From assembly GCF_011305535.1 (NCBI RefSeq), contig NZ_CP049905.1, forward strand, positions 2,573,501 through 2,637,500: a stretch of DNA of 64,000 nt, given 5' to 3'. The DNA comes from Diaphorobacter sp. HDW4B. Its GTDB lineage: Bacteria; Pseudomonadota; Gammaproteobacteria; Burkholderiales; Burkholderiaceae_C. Position 1 is the stretch's first letter. Each line of letters starts with the position of its first letter. A program made the translations under genes and the position numbers. Below, in pieces: positions 34,701-43,218 of this stretch. The notes beneath the pieces were generated by a model. That model ran no database searches. It worked only from the letters and a program-made list of their open reading frames with translations, and had not been told where the DNA came from.

Positions 34701-35614
34701 TCGGCGACAAGGATCTGATTGCTGGCATCACCAAAAAGCGCGAATCCCAGACGGCCATTCCACGTGACTCCATCGCGCTCGGGATCCAGATCAAGCGAGA
34801 GAAAGACAGTGTCACCCGCATTCAGGTTCATACTGAACCAGTCTTGCTCGGTCGCAGCGGCCACTCCCCTTGTGCCACTGACCCAACCATTGGCAGGCAA
34901 CACGTTTGCAGTGCCCGGGGTGTCGTTGGATTCACTTTCTGGCGCAGGTGTTCCGCTTTGCAGGCGAAAGTACAGTTCATAGCCACGCATGGACGTAGTC
35001 CCGGGAGTGAAGTCGTTGACCTTGAAGAAGTAGGTTCCTGCAGCGGAGATCGTGGCACCGGCGATGGATGAGGAGAGCGCAGCAAACGTGCCGTTGTCAT
35101 CATCAAACTCGATCACGGTGGTACCGTCGGATGCCAGTAAGGTGAGTTGGCTGTCGGTACTGCTGCCTGCAGAGCCGGAAGTCATCGTGGCGGCATAGAC
35201 GCGATCCCCTGCTTGCGCGGTGAATGAATAATAGTCAATGTCGCCATTGGGGTAGAGATTGCCGCGAATGCGTGCGCTGGTTCCGACAATGGGAGTAGCC
35301 GAGACCGCAGTCCCATTGGGTTCCACCTCGCTCTGCATGCCTGCGGAGCCAAGCGCTTTGCGGATGACTGGAGACGCTGCCAAGGCGGACTTGCTGCTCA
35401 ACCTGTCCAGAATCGCGGGGCGCTTTAGTTCCGGCTCGTGACTCGACAGCGGTTCTGTGAACTCCAACAGTGGGCTTGCCTGCGCGAACGCATGTGACGG
35501 GTACATTGAACCCCAGGTTATCAGGGATAGCACCCACAGGCCAAGAATGGCTCCGGCGAAATGATCCCTCCAACGTGCGGCGGTGCTTGTCCAGTGTGCG
35601 GCAAATCTCAGCAT
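31763..35614 (-). CDS. Large secreted multidomain protein (PPC, P-domain, DUF11 repeats, IPTL-CTERM-like tail)
   Basis: This 1283-residue protein has an N-terminal hydrophobic signal region ending near SHAFAQA. Two prepeptidase-C-terminal-like modules follow (SEVEPNGTAVSA, SESNDTPGTANVLP), then a proprotein-convertase P-like domain (IDAVLRSPAGTSVQLFSDIG ... GTWTLDLYDDTDNVNSGTL) and a jelly-roll-like region. Next are two DUF11-type repeats (YTVTASNAGPSDATGATVSD; YTITASNAGPSNAIGATVAD), two 84-residue near-identical repeats and an Ig-like putative adhesion module. The C-terminus is VPSLGALAVVLLNLAAAALG followed by RWRRK, like an IPTL/PEP-CTERM sorting tail. No protease catalytic domain is seen, so an adhesin or surface role is likely. 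Confidence 0.75.
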   Translation of the reverse strand: MLRFAAHWTSTAARWRDHFAGAILGLWVLSLITWGSMYPSHAFAQASPLLEFTEPLSSHEPELKRPAILDRLSSKSALAASPVIRKALGSAGMQSEVEPNGTAVSATPIVGTSARIRGNLYPNGDIDYYSFTAQAGDRVYAATMTSGSAGSSTDSQLTLLASDGTTVIEFDDDNGTFAALSSSIAGATISAAGTYFFKVNDFTPGTTSMRGYELYFRLQSGTPAPESESNDTPGTANVLPANGWVSGTRGVAAATEQDWFSMNLNAGDTVFLSLDLDPERDGVTWNGRLGFALFGDASNQILVADDAGTGDVTPNPNIPSEAMFMTVKDAGTYYAFVDSASPATGGSTATYHLSVTVFPAVDEGVNCTTYTSIDVPKTIGPGTGLTSSTIVVPGNPRVADVNVHVQLNHALMQDIDAVLRSPAGTSVQLFSDIGAAGTGGQNQMDTVFDDEAAVPPTFTVLKGLQLKPEINSSAGSRLSWFDGQNAGGTWTLDLYDDTDNVNSGTLTGWSVRICEAPPPPSCPAGHVPVTVFSTDFESGTSGFTHLGIQDEWALGLPASVATTTANPVAAFMTCNSGSNCFKTDLDNTYDANSNQDLFSPLIDLSGYVGPVVVNWAHQHQVETANFDHYYVDAEDLGNSSNNIRLYEWLDPTPISSSAGTGNPQVNIGTAIGWGEHSARVDNLAGKNMRLRFHLDSGPTIQFGGVAVDDISVTACRPSQSDVAITNTNATTTSTPGDSTTYTVTASNAGPSDATGATVSDTFPPACTGVSWTCAGSGNATCTASGNGNISDAVSLPAGGSVTYTAHCSISSAATGSLVNTATISATNDSTPSNNSANDSDTLTPRADLSITKTDGVTTATAGGSVTYTITASNAGPSNAIGATVADTFPASLTATWTCVGAGGGTCTASGSGNINDTVNIPAGGSVTYTASATLSAAATGSLSNTAAVAAPAGVTDPNPGNNSATDTDTIFAAPRTVGGMVSGLATGKSVVLQNNGGDNLTVSANGAFTFTTQITNGNAYAVTVLTQPADQTCTVSQGSGTMGISNVTNVVVSCVSGTHTVGGAVSGLATGKSMVLQNNGGDNLTVSANGAFTFTTQITNGNAYAVTVLTQPADQTCIVSQGSGTMGASDVSNVTVSCVAGLAITTAGFGNLQAGQALSGVQLGASGGSGSYMWSATDTAQPLPAGLSLSASGLLTGTPTTAGNYNTLVTVTDSGGTSKQMLISTKAANAVSQVFSGTVAAATAAPAATPVPSLGALAVVLLNLAAAALGALSLRWRRKSVQA
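32205..32708 (-). repeat. Tandem 252-bp duplication within the large protein gene
   Basis: Two adjacent 252-bp units (32205-32456 and 32457-32708) encode two nearly identical 84-residue modules (VGGxVSGLATGKSxVLQNNG ... QPADQTCxVSQGSGTMG). The DNA is almost unchanged over most of its length, so the duplication is recent or is being homogenised. Confidence 0.85.
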
Positions 35615-35969
35615 GCGTCCCTCGTGTTCAAGTCTTCAACCACAGGAAAAAATTCAACTTCGCGCTGCCTAAAATTTCTGTTCTCAAATCATTGGCATTG
35701 CTGTGCATTGGTCTCACATCGAAATGTGCGCCAGCAGCGATTACAACTTGTTGCGAGAGTTTTGTCTGCCCCTAAGTCGGTGAATTTGAGGGACGCTCGG
35801 GTTGGTGCTTACCCTTGGTTTTGGGCGAATGTCAGCTTTGTGGTGATGGGGCGAATGACTGGTGATGGCCGTCCTCCGACCTTCACAGACTGGCCGGGAG
35901 CGCCAGTTCAAGTGGACAGTTGGAGTCAAACCTACCGGTAGAGATGCGACGGGTTGAAATATGCAACTT
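35615..35969. other. Intergenic region between tniQ and the large protein gene
   Basis: No gene is seen. Two short direct repeats (GGGCGAATG followed by TCAG or ACTG, at about 35822 and 35849), each followed by TGGTGATGG, point toward tniQ and could be protein-binding sites. A TnsB-bound left end here is possible but unproven. The promoter of the large protein gene must also lie here. Confidence 0.35.
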
Positions 35970-37565
35970 TCATGGGTGAATGCATTCTTTGGGCCTCAAA
36001 GCAAAGTATTGCCGACAGCCATCAATGGAGGGGCCAGTGACGAGCTTGATCCCTTTTGTGCGAGCCCAAGCAGGCGCATGCTTGGGCGCGATTCCGGCCT
36101 GCGTGGCTAGATGCTTGAGGGGTACATATTGACCAAGAAATCCCTCGATTTCACTCCTCATAATCTCAACGGGTGACCGAGACGTCTGTCGCGGTTTTGT
36201 CGTTCTCAGCAAACCACGCGAAATCAACTGCGAGATCACCTCTGATTTTATTCCAAGCGCATGTGCGGCACGAGTGATATCCAGAAAATCCGTCATGCTT
36301 GACTGGCTATCGCGATATGCAGCAAGCCACGTGGCGAGCTCCAAAGGCGATACATGTAGGCGTTCAGTGCCGGTGCGCTGTATGGATTTGTCGAGTAGAT
36401 AGAGTGACAGTTCGCCACTTCGGACGGCATCAAAAAAGGTCAACGTCATTTTCTGCGGGACGACAACACGTAGTGCATGACGTAGTGGGACCAAGTTGGC
36501 TGCTTGTTGTGCATTGCGATCGTTCGCTGCGAGATTTAGCAGCAAATCTTGGAAGCGATCGAGCGACTGGTGGCTAACGCCATTGTCGAGTGCCTGAAGT
36601 GTTCCATGCCCAATCAACTGCAGTGTGCGAGCTCGTGACATCCCGAGAGCACTAGCCGCACTCTTGATGGAGATGATATCTGCGATGCGGCTGCGCAGCA
36701 GATCTTCGGTGCTAGGGAGAATCGAATATCTCTTTCGATCACACCTAGTCACGAGTGCGGGATGTTTCGCGCTCTCCAGCAAGCGTGAGACTCGTTCAGT
36801 AGAGGCACCAAGTCTCTTTGCAACTGACTTGAGGTTTGAATCATTCGGTACGTTTCGAGAAAGAAGTGCGTTTCGCTTGAAACGGGTCGAATGAATATAG
36901 TCAATCACGGCGTTGGAGATTCGATCGCGCCAAGCGGGATCACGGATTGAACGAACTCGCTTGGAAAGAAAGGGCAGTGCGGCGCTGGCCAATGATGCGG
37001 TTGAGTTCTGCTGATCTAACCGGAGGTTATCGAGCAAACTTTCGAACGATTTCGGCCAGTCGCAGACGATGCGAGAACCTCGTTCAAGCACGTCTATGAC
37101 GTCTGCCAGTGACGTGATTGCGGCTTTCTTCCCAGGCTTTCCCTGCAAGCCATACTTCTCCAAAGAGCCGATCCACTTCAGAACGGCTACATCAACGTCA
37201 CCTTCGCACAATGTGTCGTGAGCTTCTTTTGAAACAGGATGACGCAGAGTGTCTGAAAGATGGGCTCCGCAGACACATTTCATGAACTGACATCTGCGTG
37301 CTGTGTAGAACTTCGAACAAGAGGGGCAGCTATCCACAAGCCACAGATTGTGCGTTCGGCAGATGGGCGGGTCCATCAGCCAATGTTTGCTCCAGCGTGC
37401 GTCTGGTTCTGCTAGGCAAGCGGGGCAAACACGCACTCTTCTGTGAAGTCCGTCTGACGTGGGTGCAACCCAGTTTGTGTTGGCTAAACCATTGACGTGA
37501 GCAGTTCTAAGCATGTGGCCAATCACCGACTCATCGGCATGTCTGGTCGGGCGTACCAGCATCAT
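35970..37565 (-). CDS. tniQ: TniQ/TnsD-like target-selection protein (second copy)
   Basis: This 531-residue protein begins MMLVRPTRHADESVIGHMLR, the usual TniQ N-terminus, followed by two Cys/His clusters (VCPACLAE ... PPICRTHNLWLVDSCPSC and a CVCG cluster) forming TniQ zinc fingers. The long remainder (about 400 residues) carries several helix-turn-helix-like segments, as in TnsD proteins that read a specific chromosomal site. ATG 37565 overlaps the TGA of the preceding tniQ (ATGA). TniQ proteins bridge target DNA and TnsC. It is the last gene of the tns operon. Confidence 0.85.
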   Translation of the reverse strand: MMLVRPTRHADESVIGHMLRTAHVNGLANTNWVAPTSDGLHRRVRVCPACLAEPDARWSKHWLMDPPICRTHNLWLVDSCPSCSKFYTARRCQFMKCVCGAHLSDTLRHPVSKEAHDTLCEGDVDVAVLKWIGSLEKYGLQGKPGKKAAITSLADVIDVLERGSRIVCDWPKSFESLLDNLRLDQQNSTASLASAALPFLSKRVRSIRDPAWRDRISNAVIDYIHSTRFKRNALLSRNVPNDSNLKSVAKRLGASTERVSRLLESAKHPALVTRCDRKRYSILPSTEDLLRSRIADIISIKSAASALGMSRARTLQLIGHGTLQALDNGVSHQSLDRFQDLLLNLAANDRNAQQAANLVPLRHALRVVVPQKMTLTFFDAVRSGELSLYLLDKSIQRTGTERLHVSPLELATWLAAYRDSQSSMTDFLDITRAAHALGIKSEVISQLISRGLLRTTKPRQTSRSPVEIMRSEIEGFLGQYVPLKHLATQAGIAPKHAPAWARTKGIKLVTGPSIDGCRQYFALRPKECIHP

Positions 37566-39040
37566 TGTTGGCAACCTGCTTTGGAACGTTTGATCGCTTC
37601 GGCGCGACGTACTCGGGATCGTCTTCGCAACCAGTTCGTGGCTTCCGTTGTAACCCGGATGCTTGCTAGTCCTGCCTGATTCGTGTCGATCCATGTGTCC
37701 AGTTCCCCGGTGGAAATGGCATCCAGCATGTCGCCTATTGCCTTGACGTGCTCACCGCGATAGAGGTCGAGATCATTGAGTGCGATGGAGGCGTGTCCTT
37801 TGAATGGTTTGGCATTCTTGGACAGACAGTGAAGTAAATCGGAAATCTCGGCGCGTCGATAAATCTCATGCTTACCGGTGCGGATAATGTGCAACTTCCC
37901 CAATTCTCGTAGTCGGCGCGTGATCGGTCGTCTGTGATCTAGCTGAAGCATGTTGATCGCCTCGTTGCGGGTTAGTGTGTCCGAAGCAATGGACTTTAGA
38001 TGCTCGATGTCATCCCGCGAAAACAGCCGGTACTGTCTTTTCAAGTCAATTGTTTTGACTGGCTCAATCTTCGCAAAGCACAGAACGAGCCGAAGTTTCT
38101 GAGAAGTAATCTGGAGTTCGTCCTGCGTAGCCTTGAAAGACAGGCCCTTGGATGCAGGCTCCTCAAGAACTAGGCATCCGAGCGCGCCGCGCCCCTGAGT
38201 GGGCAACGGGCCTGCTGCCGTCTTAAGAGCCAACAACCAGCCTTTGATCGGAAGGTGACTCAGCAACGTGGGTTGCCGAGATTCTTCGCTGTTGATCTGT
38301 TCCAAGAAGCGCAGTGCAGCGACTTGATGAAGTCGACTGGGTAAGGTTTCAAGTAGGGTCATAACGCCCTCGAAGGTGTTGACATACTTGATTTGGTAGC
38401 GGTAGAGCCATTGCGCTACCTGTGACCAGAACGGGGCGAGTTTGTCCTCAAAGTCTCTCCCGCGCCTGGCAAAGACGAGTTGCCGAAGCAGTTCGGTTGA
38501 AAAAATGCTGAGAGCCATGTCTTCCGATTTGGTCGTGGGCTGTAGATCTAGCGTCCATTTCCACAACTGCCTAAGCAGATCAGTGGTTGATTCCTCGTAG
38601 TTACTTGAACGTTCGCGAGTGGCCAGGTTCTCTAGCATCTCCGTTGAATTTAAGATTTCCCAGTGAGATAGATTTCTTCCTCCTTTAGTAGAAAGTATGG
38701 AAAGTGACCGATTGTGCTGAAGGCAGATGTCAACACGAGCTAGACGCCAGCTCCGCTTGAAGTACCCGTTTTCGGCGACGCAGGCGGGGCAGACCGGCGA
38801 ATAGATGCTGCGCGCCGCCTTGTTGATCGACCAAGCCGGAAGGATATCGTCAGACGATCTTTCTGCATCAAGCGTTTCAAATCGATCGGATGCCTTGGGG
38901 ATCCAACGCATTCCGTTAAGTAACAATGCACGAGCACGAAATCCAACTGGACATTCATCAGACATCGGAATCGGTCGGACCAGGAATTGGCCGATGCACG
39001 CCTCGGATGTGACACTTGCAAATTGGGCGCGCTCAACCAC
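37562..39040 (-). CDS. tniQ: TniQ-like protein (first copy)
   Basis: A 492-residue protein with a zinc-finger cluster (SPVCPACVAENGYFKRSWRL ... DICLQHNRSL) near residues 82-110 and a long C-terminal region with a helix-turn-helix-like part (TLTRNEAINMLQLDHRRPIT). The start is GTG 39040, overlapping the tnsC stop by eight bases. Its sequence differs strongly from the second tniQ product, so it is not a recent duplicate. Elements with two TniQ-type proteins often use one for a fixed site and one for another target class; which does what here is unknown. Confidence 0.8.
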   Translation of the reverse strand: MVERAQFASVTSEACIGQFLVRPIPMSDECPVGFRARALLLNGMRWIPKASDRFETLDAERSSDDILPAWSINKAARSIYSPVCPACVAENGYFKRSWRLARVDICLQHNRSLSILSTKGGRNLSHWEILNSTEMLENLATRERSSNYEESTTDLLRQLWKWTLDLQPTTKSEDMALSIFSTELLRQLVFARRGRDFEDKLAPFWSQVAQWLYRYQIKYVNTFEGVMTLLETLPSRLHQVAALRFLEQINSEESRQPTLLSHLPIKGWLLALKTAAGPLPTQGRGALGCLVLEEPASKGLSFKATQDELQITSQKLRLVLCFAKIEPVKTIDLKRQYRLFSRDDIEHLKSIASDTLTRNEAINMLQLDHRRPITRRLRELGKLHIIRTGKHEIYRRAEISDLLHCLSKNAKPFKGHASIALNDLDLYRGEHVKAIGDMLDAISTGELDTWIDTNQAGLASIRVTTEATNWLRRRSRVRRAEAIKRSKAGCQQ

Positions 39041-39986
39041 GGGAGAACTCCGGCGCGAAGGGCTCTCCAGCCTTGGTTAGAGGAACGCCGTTGAATTTGC
39101 CGCTAAATGGATTCCGCTCAGGTGGAGCGGATTTCAGTAGGACTTTTTCAAAAGCTTGCTCAAGCACCTTCATATCGATGCGAGGATGCCTTTGTTTGGC
39201 AGCGATGTCGATCGCACCTCGCAACAATTTGCAGATTGCGCGTAGCCTTCCTGCCGTCGCGAAGGCAAATTGCCGCGCGATCACCGGATCTCCGAACTTG
39301 ACGCACTCGATGGGCTTCAACTGAGCCTCGAACGAACGAAGAATTTTTGCAAACAGACCGAGATCTTCACCGTTTGCCGATAGTGGATTGATCGAGAAAC
39401 ATTCACCGAATCGGCCGCGAAGCTGAGTGTTGGTGGCCAGCAGTAATTCTGCGCGTGGCGTTCCGGCCAGAACGAGCGCAGGGCCTCCGGGCCGTGAAAG
39501 TTGCTTTATCCAATCGCCGATGTGGTAGTGGGTTCGCACGCCGCCACGATCTACCAAGTGGTTGGCTTCGTCGAGGATCACAACGCGAGTTCTGCATGCA
39601 CGCAATAGCGTCACAAGCTGATGCGTGCGCTGAATCTGATCGCCTTTGTTCCAGTAAGGCGAGCCCATGGCCTGCAAGAGGGTTCCTGCTAGGCCTTTGA
39701 TGGTCGTCTTCGACGGAATTTCCGCGTAAACGACCGGCACTTCTGTCACCTCTGGGCGCTCGATTGGGGGGTGCTTTTGGCAGAAATGACGAAGGGTAGT
39801 TGTCTTCCCAGTTCCCGACTCTCCAAGAACCATCAAATGCTCGGGTTCCCCGTCATCCAATGCATTGTGAAAGCGCGCATCCAGGGTGTCCAGGAGAGCC
39901 AAGACTTGCGGAAATTTACCGAATGCCGAAGCCACAGAAACGGAGATGGCCCGGAAATCAATGTGCTCTGCAGTATCTGAAGTCAT
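39033..39986 (-). CDS. tnsC: TnsC/TniB-like AAA+ transposition regulator
   Basis: This 317-residue ATPase has Walker A VLGESGTGKTTTLRHFC, Walker B RVVILDEANHLVDRGG and sensor region PALVLAGTPRAELLL. It is shorter than Tn7 TnsC and closer in size to TniB. It forms ATP-dependent filaments on DNA and links the TniQ-marked target to the TnsAB transposase. The start overlaps the tnsB stop by four bases. Confidence 0.9.
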   Translation of the reverse strand: MTSDTAEHIDFRAISVSVASAFGKFPQVLALLDTLDARFHNALDDGEPEHLMVLGESGTGKTTTLRHFCQKHPPIERPEVTEVPVVYAEIPSKTTIKGLAGTLLQAMGSPYWNKGDQIQRTHQLVTLLRACRTRVVILDEANHLVDRGGVRTHYHIGDWIKQLSRPGGPALVLAGTPRAELLLATNTQLRGRFGECFSINPLSANGEDLGLFAKILRSFEAQLKPIECVKFGDPVIARQFAFATAGRLRAICKLLRGAIDIAAKQRHPRIDMKVLEQAFEKVLLKSAPPERNPFSGKFNGVPLTKAGEPFAPEFSRG

Positions 39987-41938
39987 GCTTTGCTACCCTC
40001 AACTTCCATCTCAAAAGTGTCGAATTCGTCATAGCGTTTCGATGATGGAACTTCGAAGATTTCAGTCTCAGAATTTCCGGTGTTGCGTGTTGCACTGGTC
40101 GGGCGCACGGAATGACTATTGGTTCCCGACAAGCGTGCACCTTTCCTCCGTGTTTTGAGCTTCTTGCATTCAGAGGCCTGACTTACGATGTCGCGTAGCT
40201 CAGCGCTTGCGTGTGCACGTATGACTTGGTCTGCATATTGATCTTTGTTGCGTTTGCTGCGAACAGATTTCGCCTGTTCTAAACTGAGTCTGTCGAACTC
40301 CAAATCCGTGTTGAAGGCGGTTATGAATCGTTGCTCGACTGGATCCCAAACAAAGATTCTTCCGACGTCTCGCCTAGGCCATTTCACTTCGACTCGGGTG
40401 TTCCTGGGCAGTAGCATCCTCAATGCCATTAGGTCACTGGACGTGTAACGGAAGCCATTCAAGTCGATTCCGTAATGCTGTAGGGCACTGTCGGTTCGTT
40501 GTGAGAATTCGATGTCAACGTCCACGACATTGCATTTCAACTGTGGAGGAAACGCTTGTGCAGAAATTTCCCAGACTTGATATGGGGCCTTCCCCTTGAG
40601 TCCTTTGTTTGGCCGACGATGATATTTTTTGAGAATCCACACATGCAGAGCCAAATCGATGTCTTCAATAGTCAGCACTGCCTCGTCTTCGGATTCGAAG
40701 CCAATTCGCAGATGCTGTTTGGCTAGCGTCGTTCCTGGGAGGCGGTGCACGAATGAATAGTTGATTGTTTTGAGCAAGCGTTCGACATGAGGTTTGTCGT
40801 TAGGTTGTTTGGATCCCGCAAACTCGCCAACAATGCCTAAATTTAGTAGAGCATCGACCGTGGCCTGTGCATGGAACTCGCGTCCGTTATCCATGACAAC
40901 TCGTTCAAACCAGCCGCCGCAATTCCACTCGAGTTGAAGCTCGGCATAGCGACCTTCCCTGAGGTAGCTCTTCGGAAGTAGCGCATGGCGCAACGCTGCA
41001 AAGACGCTGTGCGTGCCATGACCGTCAAGCGAGAGGTGAAAGCCCAAGACGCATCTTGAGAACCGATCAAGGACAAGTGTCAGTATCGGGCGTCCGATGA
41101 CTCGACCCTCAGCATCGACCAGAAGGATATCCAGCGGCGTATGGTCGATCTCCACCAATTGCAGGATGCGCGATACCTTTCGTGCTACGCCGAGATCTGC
41201 GTAGCGGCGCTCGGCTTCACGCACTCCATACTTTGCGACAGCCACATCAAACTGAGGTAGTTCAGCAAGCCGTCTCTGAATAGTTCGCAAGCACGGCGGT
41301 ATTAGACGATCTTTCAGTACTCGTGCTTTGTTGCGTACCTCGATTTCATGACGGATCTGGTCTAGGATGTCCTCGGCGCTCCACGTGTGCGCACGTTCCA
41401 AGGCATCCGATACCGTGTCTTGAATGATTGCTTCGACCTCTTCAAGGAGGCGACTTTTCCGTGCGCCTCCTCGAATCCCGATTTTGCTTAGTAAGCCAGC
41501 GGTGTCTGCTTCCCTAAACTCTTTCCACCAACGGTAAATCGTTGATACATGTGGAGAGGATGGTTCATTTCTCGATGCCGCGATTTTTGCAATTTCTTCG
41601 CGAAGTTTGGTCGTGGAAATTCGTGCCTCTAGTCGCGAACGGAGGGCAAGCGAGTACGCAATTTTTCGATCCGTATGCTGGCGCGCGCAACTCGACATTG
41701 TGTCGACTCTGATGGCGTCGGCCCTTCGCCTTGAGTGGGCGCATCGTGTCACTCGCGTCCCGGTGATTTTCAGGGTGCCCGCGAGGTACATTGACAGCAC
41801 ATCGTTGGTGGACTTCACAATGACAGAGCCTGATTCGACATTGCGAATTAGCAGTTGAGCATCGTCGGTGTGACCTTGAACTTGATACGGGACGTCATTC
41901 AGGTAGATAGTTTTGCCAGGGTGGAAGCTGGGGTTCAT
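39983..41938 (-). CDS. tnsB: TnsB-like DDE transposase
   Basis: A 651-residue transposase with a helix-turn-helix region (EEIAKIAASRNEPSSPHVST) before an RNase-H-like core. The DDE residues are D in LVEIDHTPLDILLV, D in RVVMDNGREFHAQ and E in DKPHVERLLKTINY. A Mu-type C-terminal barrel (NGFRYTSSDLMALRMLLPRN) is followed by a charged tail that would contact TnsC. ATG 41938 overlaps the tnsA stop (ATGA). TnsB binds the transposon ends and cuts and joins the 3' strands. Confidence 0.93.
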   Translation of the reverse strand: MNPSFHPGKTIYLNDVPYQVQGHTDDAQLLIRNVESGSVIVKSTNDVLSMYLAGTLKITGTRVTRCAHSRRRADAIRVDTMSSCARQHTDRKIAYSLALRSRLEARISTTKLREEIAKIAASRNEPSSPHVSTIYRWWKEFREADTAGLLSKIGIRGGARKSRLLEEVEAIIQDTVSDALERAHTWSAEDILDQIRHEIEVRNKARVLKDRLIPPCLRTIQRRLAELPQFDVAVAKYGVREAERRYADLGVARKVSRILQLVEIDHTPLDILLVDAEGRVIGRPILTLVLDRFSRCVLGFHLSLDGHGTHSVFAALRHALLPKSYLREGRYAELQLEWNCGGWFERVVMDNGREFHAQATVDALLNLGIVGEFAGSKQPNDKPHVERLLKTINYSFVHRLPGTTLAKQHLRIGFESEDEAVLTIEDIDLALHVWILKKYHRRPNKGLKGKAPYQVWEISAQAFPPQLKCNVVDVDIEFSQRTDSALQHYGIDLNGFRYTSSDLMALRMLLPRNTRVEVKWPRRDVGRIFVWDPVEQRFITAFNTDLEFDRLSLEQAKSVRSKRNKDQYADQVIRAHASAELRDIVSQASECKKLKTRRKGARLSGTNSHSVRPTSATRNTGNSETEIFEVPSSKRYDEFDTFEMEVEGSKA

Positions 41939-42612
41939 GCGACCTCCACCTTCGACAGCGTCTCTTGAAGAGTTCGGGAGAAAACTGCGCCAAGCAGCGC
42001 GTCGCATGCTGTGCTGAGGGATTGCCAACGCGCTTTAAAGCTTGCGCTTGGCTCGTCCATAGTGTCTTGGCCGACGGCATTGTTTGCGCCACGAATGCCA
42101 TATCTGGGCCATGGGCGCTCTCGCAGAAGTTCTGAAATCAATGACTTGTGCCTCCAATCATCGAGATCGTTTGAAAGCACGGTGAAAAAAGGCACATTGG
42201 CATCGCGAAGTGCGTTGCTGATGAGTGTGAGGCGTTCGCGTTGCGCCTTTGATTGGAGATAGGGAACTCCTTTCACTTCAAGAAGTGCCAAGCCATCTTG
42301 CGTGCGTATTTCTATATCAGGGGTGTAATCAATGGACAGCCCTGTTAACTTTTCGGTTAATTTTAAAACGTAGGGGTGGGTTTTAATTTCTTTAACATCA
42401 CCTGATAATTCGAGTAATTCCAAAACTTTTAGCTCAAGGCCTGATTCGAATCTCGCTTTTCTATTGGGGGATTTTAAAGAGGGAAAATAACCTCGAATTC
42501 GTTTCCCGCAAGGGGTGACAACTCTCCTGACTTTCTTGTTTGTTTTCAGGCTTTGGATATTTTCAGAAATGAGATCAGGGCTGATTGGCCAGTTTTGAAT
42601 AATTTTTGGCAT
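41935..42612 (-). CDS. tnsA: TnsA-like transposon endonuclease
   Basis: This 225-residue restriction-endonuclease-fold protein has FESGLE (residues 55-60), DYTPDI (D99) and LLEVKG (E112, K114) as the catalytic Glu, Asp and Glu-x-Lys. TnsA cuts the 5' strands so that transposition is cut-and-paste. It is first in a five-gene leftward operon. GC content drops sharply in this gene compared with gyrB, a sign of foreign origin. Confidence 0.9.
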   Translation of the reverse strand: MPKIIQNWPISPDLISENIQSLKTNKKVRRVVTPCGKRIRGYFPSLKSPNRKARFESGLELKVLELLELSGDVKEIKTHPYVLKLTEKLTGLSIDYTPDIEIRTQDGLALLEVKGVPYLQSKAQRERLTLISNALRDANVPFFTVLSNDLDDWRHKSLISELLRERPWPRYGIRGANNAVGQDTMDEPSASFKARWQSLSTACDALLGAVFSRTLQETLSKVEVA

Positions 42613-42624
42613 GTAGGTATCCAG

Positions 42625-42644
42625 CGCGCCTACTTCTAGGCGCG
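42625..42644. promoter_or_regulatory. Perfect hairpin/palindrome upstream of tnsA
   Basis: CGCGCCTA-CTTC-TAGGCGCG is an 8-base perfect inverted repeat 13 bases before the tnsA start codon. It could be an operator for the XRE protein encoded upstream or a leader hairpin limiting tns expression. Confidence 0.4.
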
Positions 42645-42801
42645 ATTCAGATAATGGGATGAGTACATGCAGCCCTGGCGGCGAAGGCAGGGCTTGACGC
42701 TGGCGGACAGCTATTGGAAACTACAGATGCGAATCGGGGTAGCTTCCAAAAGTGAATCCGGGGCAGCGGCGGGTACTCGAAAGGGTTCTCGCCGTTTGTC
42801 T

Positions 42802-43218
42802 TTATGGGGTCGTATTTCGATCCTTGATGTGTGTAAGCGCACGCTTTGCAGTGACTAATCCAAAGATGTAGTCATTCAGATCCAGTAGTTCTGATTCGGA
42901 TAGCATTTGTGCCGCCGTCAATGCGTTTGCAAGTAGCTTGACAGTTGCAGGATTGAATTCGTCCTGCGCATGGTGGATCAGCCGATCATGAGAGGCAGCA
43001 TTTCGCAATGCGATCTTCTCCCTCTCACTCAACTCCAACCCCGAAGCTATTCGATCAATGACAGCTTGATTGGGCGACTTCTGTCGCCCTTTTTCAAGTG
43101 CACACAGACGCGAAGCATCCATACCGATGCGTTCAGCGCATTGCTGTTGACTTAGACCGCGCTTAGTTCTTGCGGTGGTCAAAGTGTGTGGAAGTTGCAA
43201 CTCGGTGCTAGGTGGCAT
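42802..43218 (-). CDS. XRE-family (Cro/CI-type) DNA-binding protein
   Basis: A 138-residue protein with an N-terminal helix-turn-helix (ARTKRGLSQQQCAERIGMDA, SRLCALEKGRQ) and an uncharacterised helical C-terminal half. ATG 43218 is used; the frame extends to a TTG nine bases upstream. It is the same strand as tnsA and 189 bases before it, so it is a natural candidate repressor of the tns operon. No toxin gene adjoins it. Confidence 0.8.
   Translation of the reverse strand: MPPSTELQLPHTLTTARTKRGLSQQQCAERIGMDASRLCALEKGRQKSPNQAVIDRIASGLELSEREKIALRNAASHDRLIHHAQDEFNPATVKLLANALTAAQMLSESELLDLNDYIFGLVTAKRALTHIKDRNTTP

Noticed and set aside
42802-43218. Antitoxin of a toxin-antitoxin pair
   Set aside because: No small toxin-like frame adjoins the XRE gene; its position before tnsA fits a regulator better.
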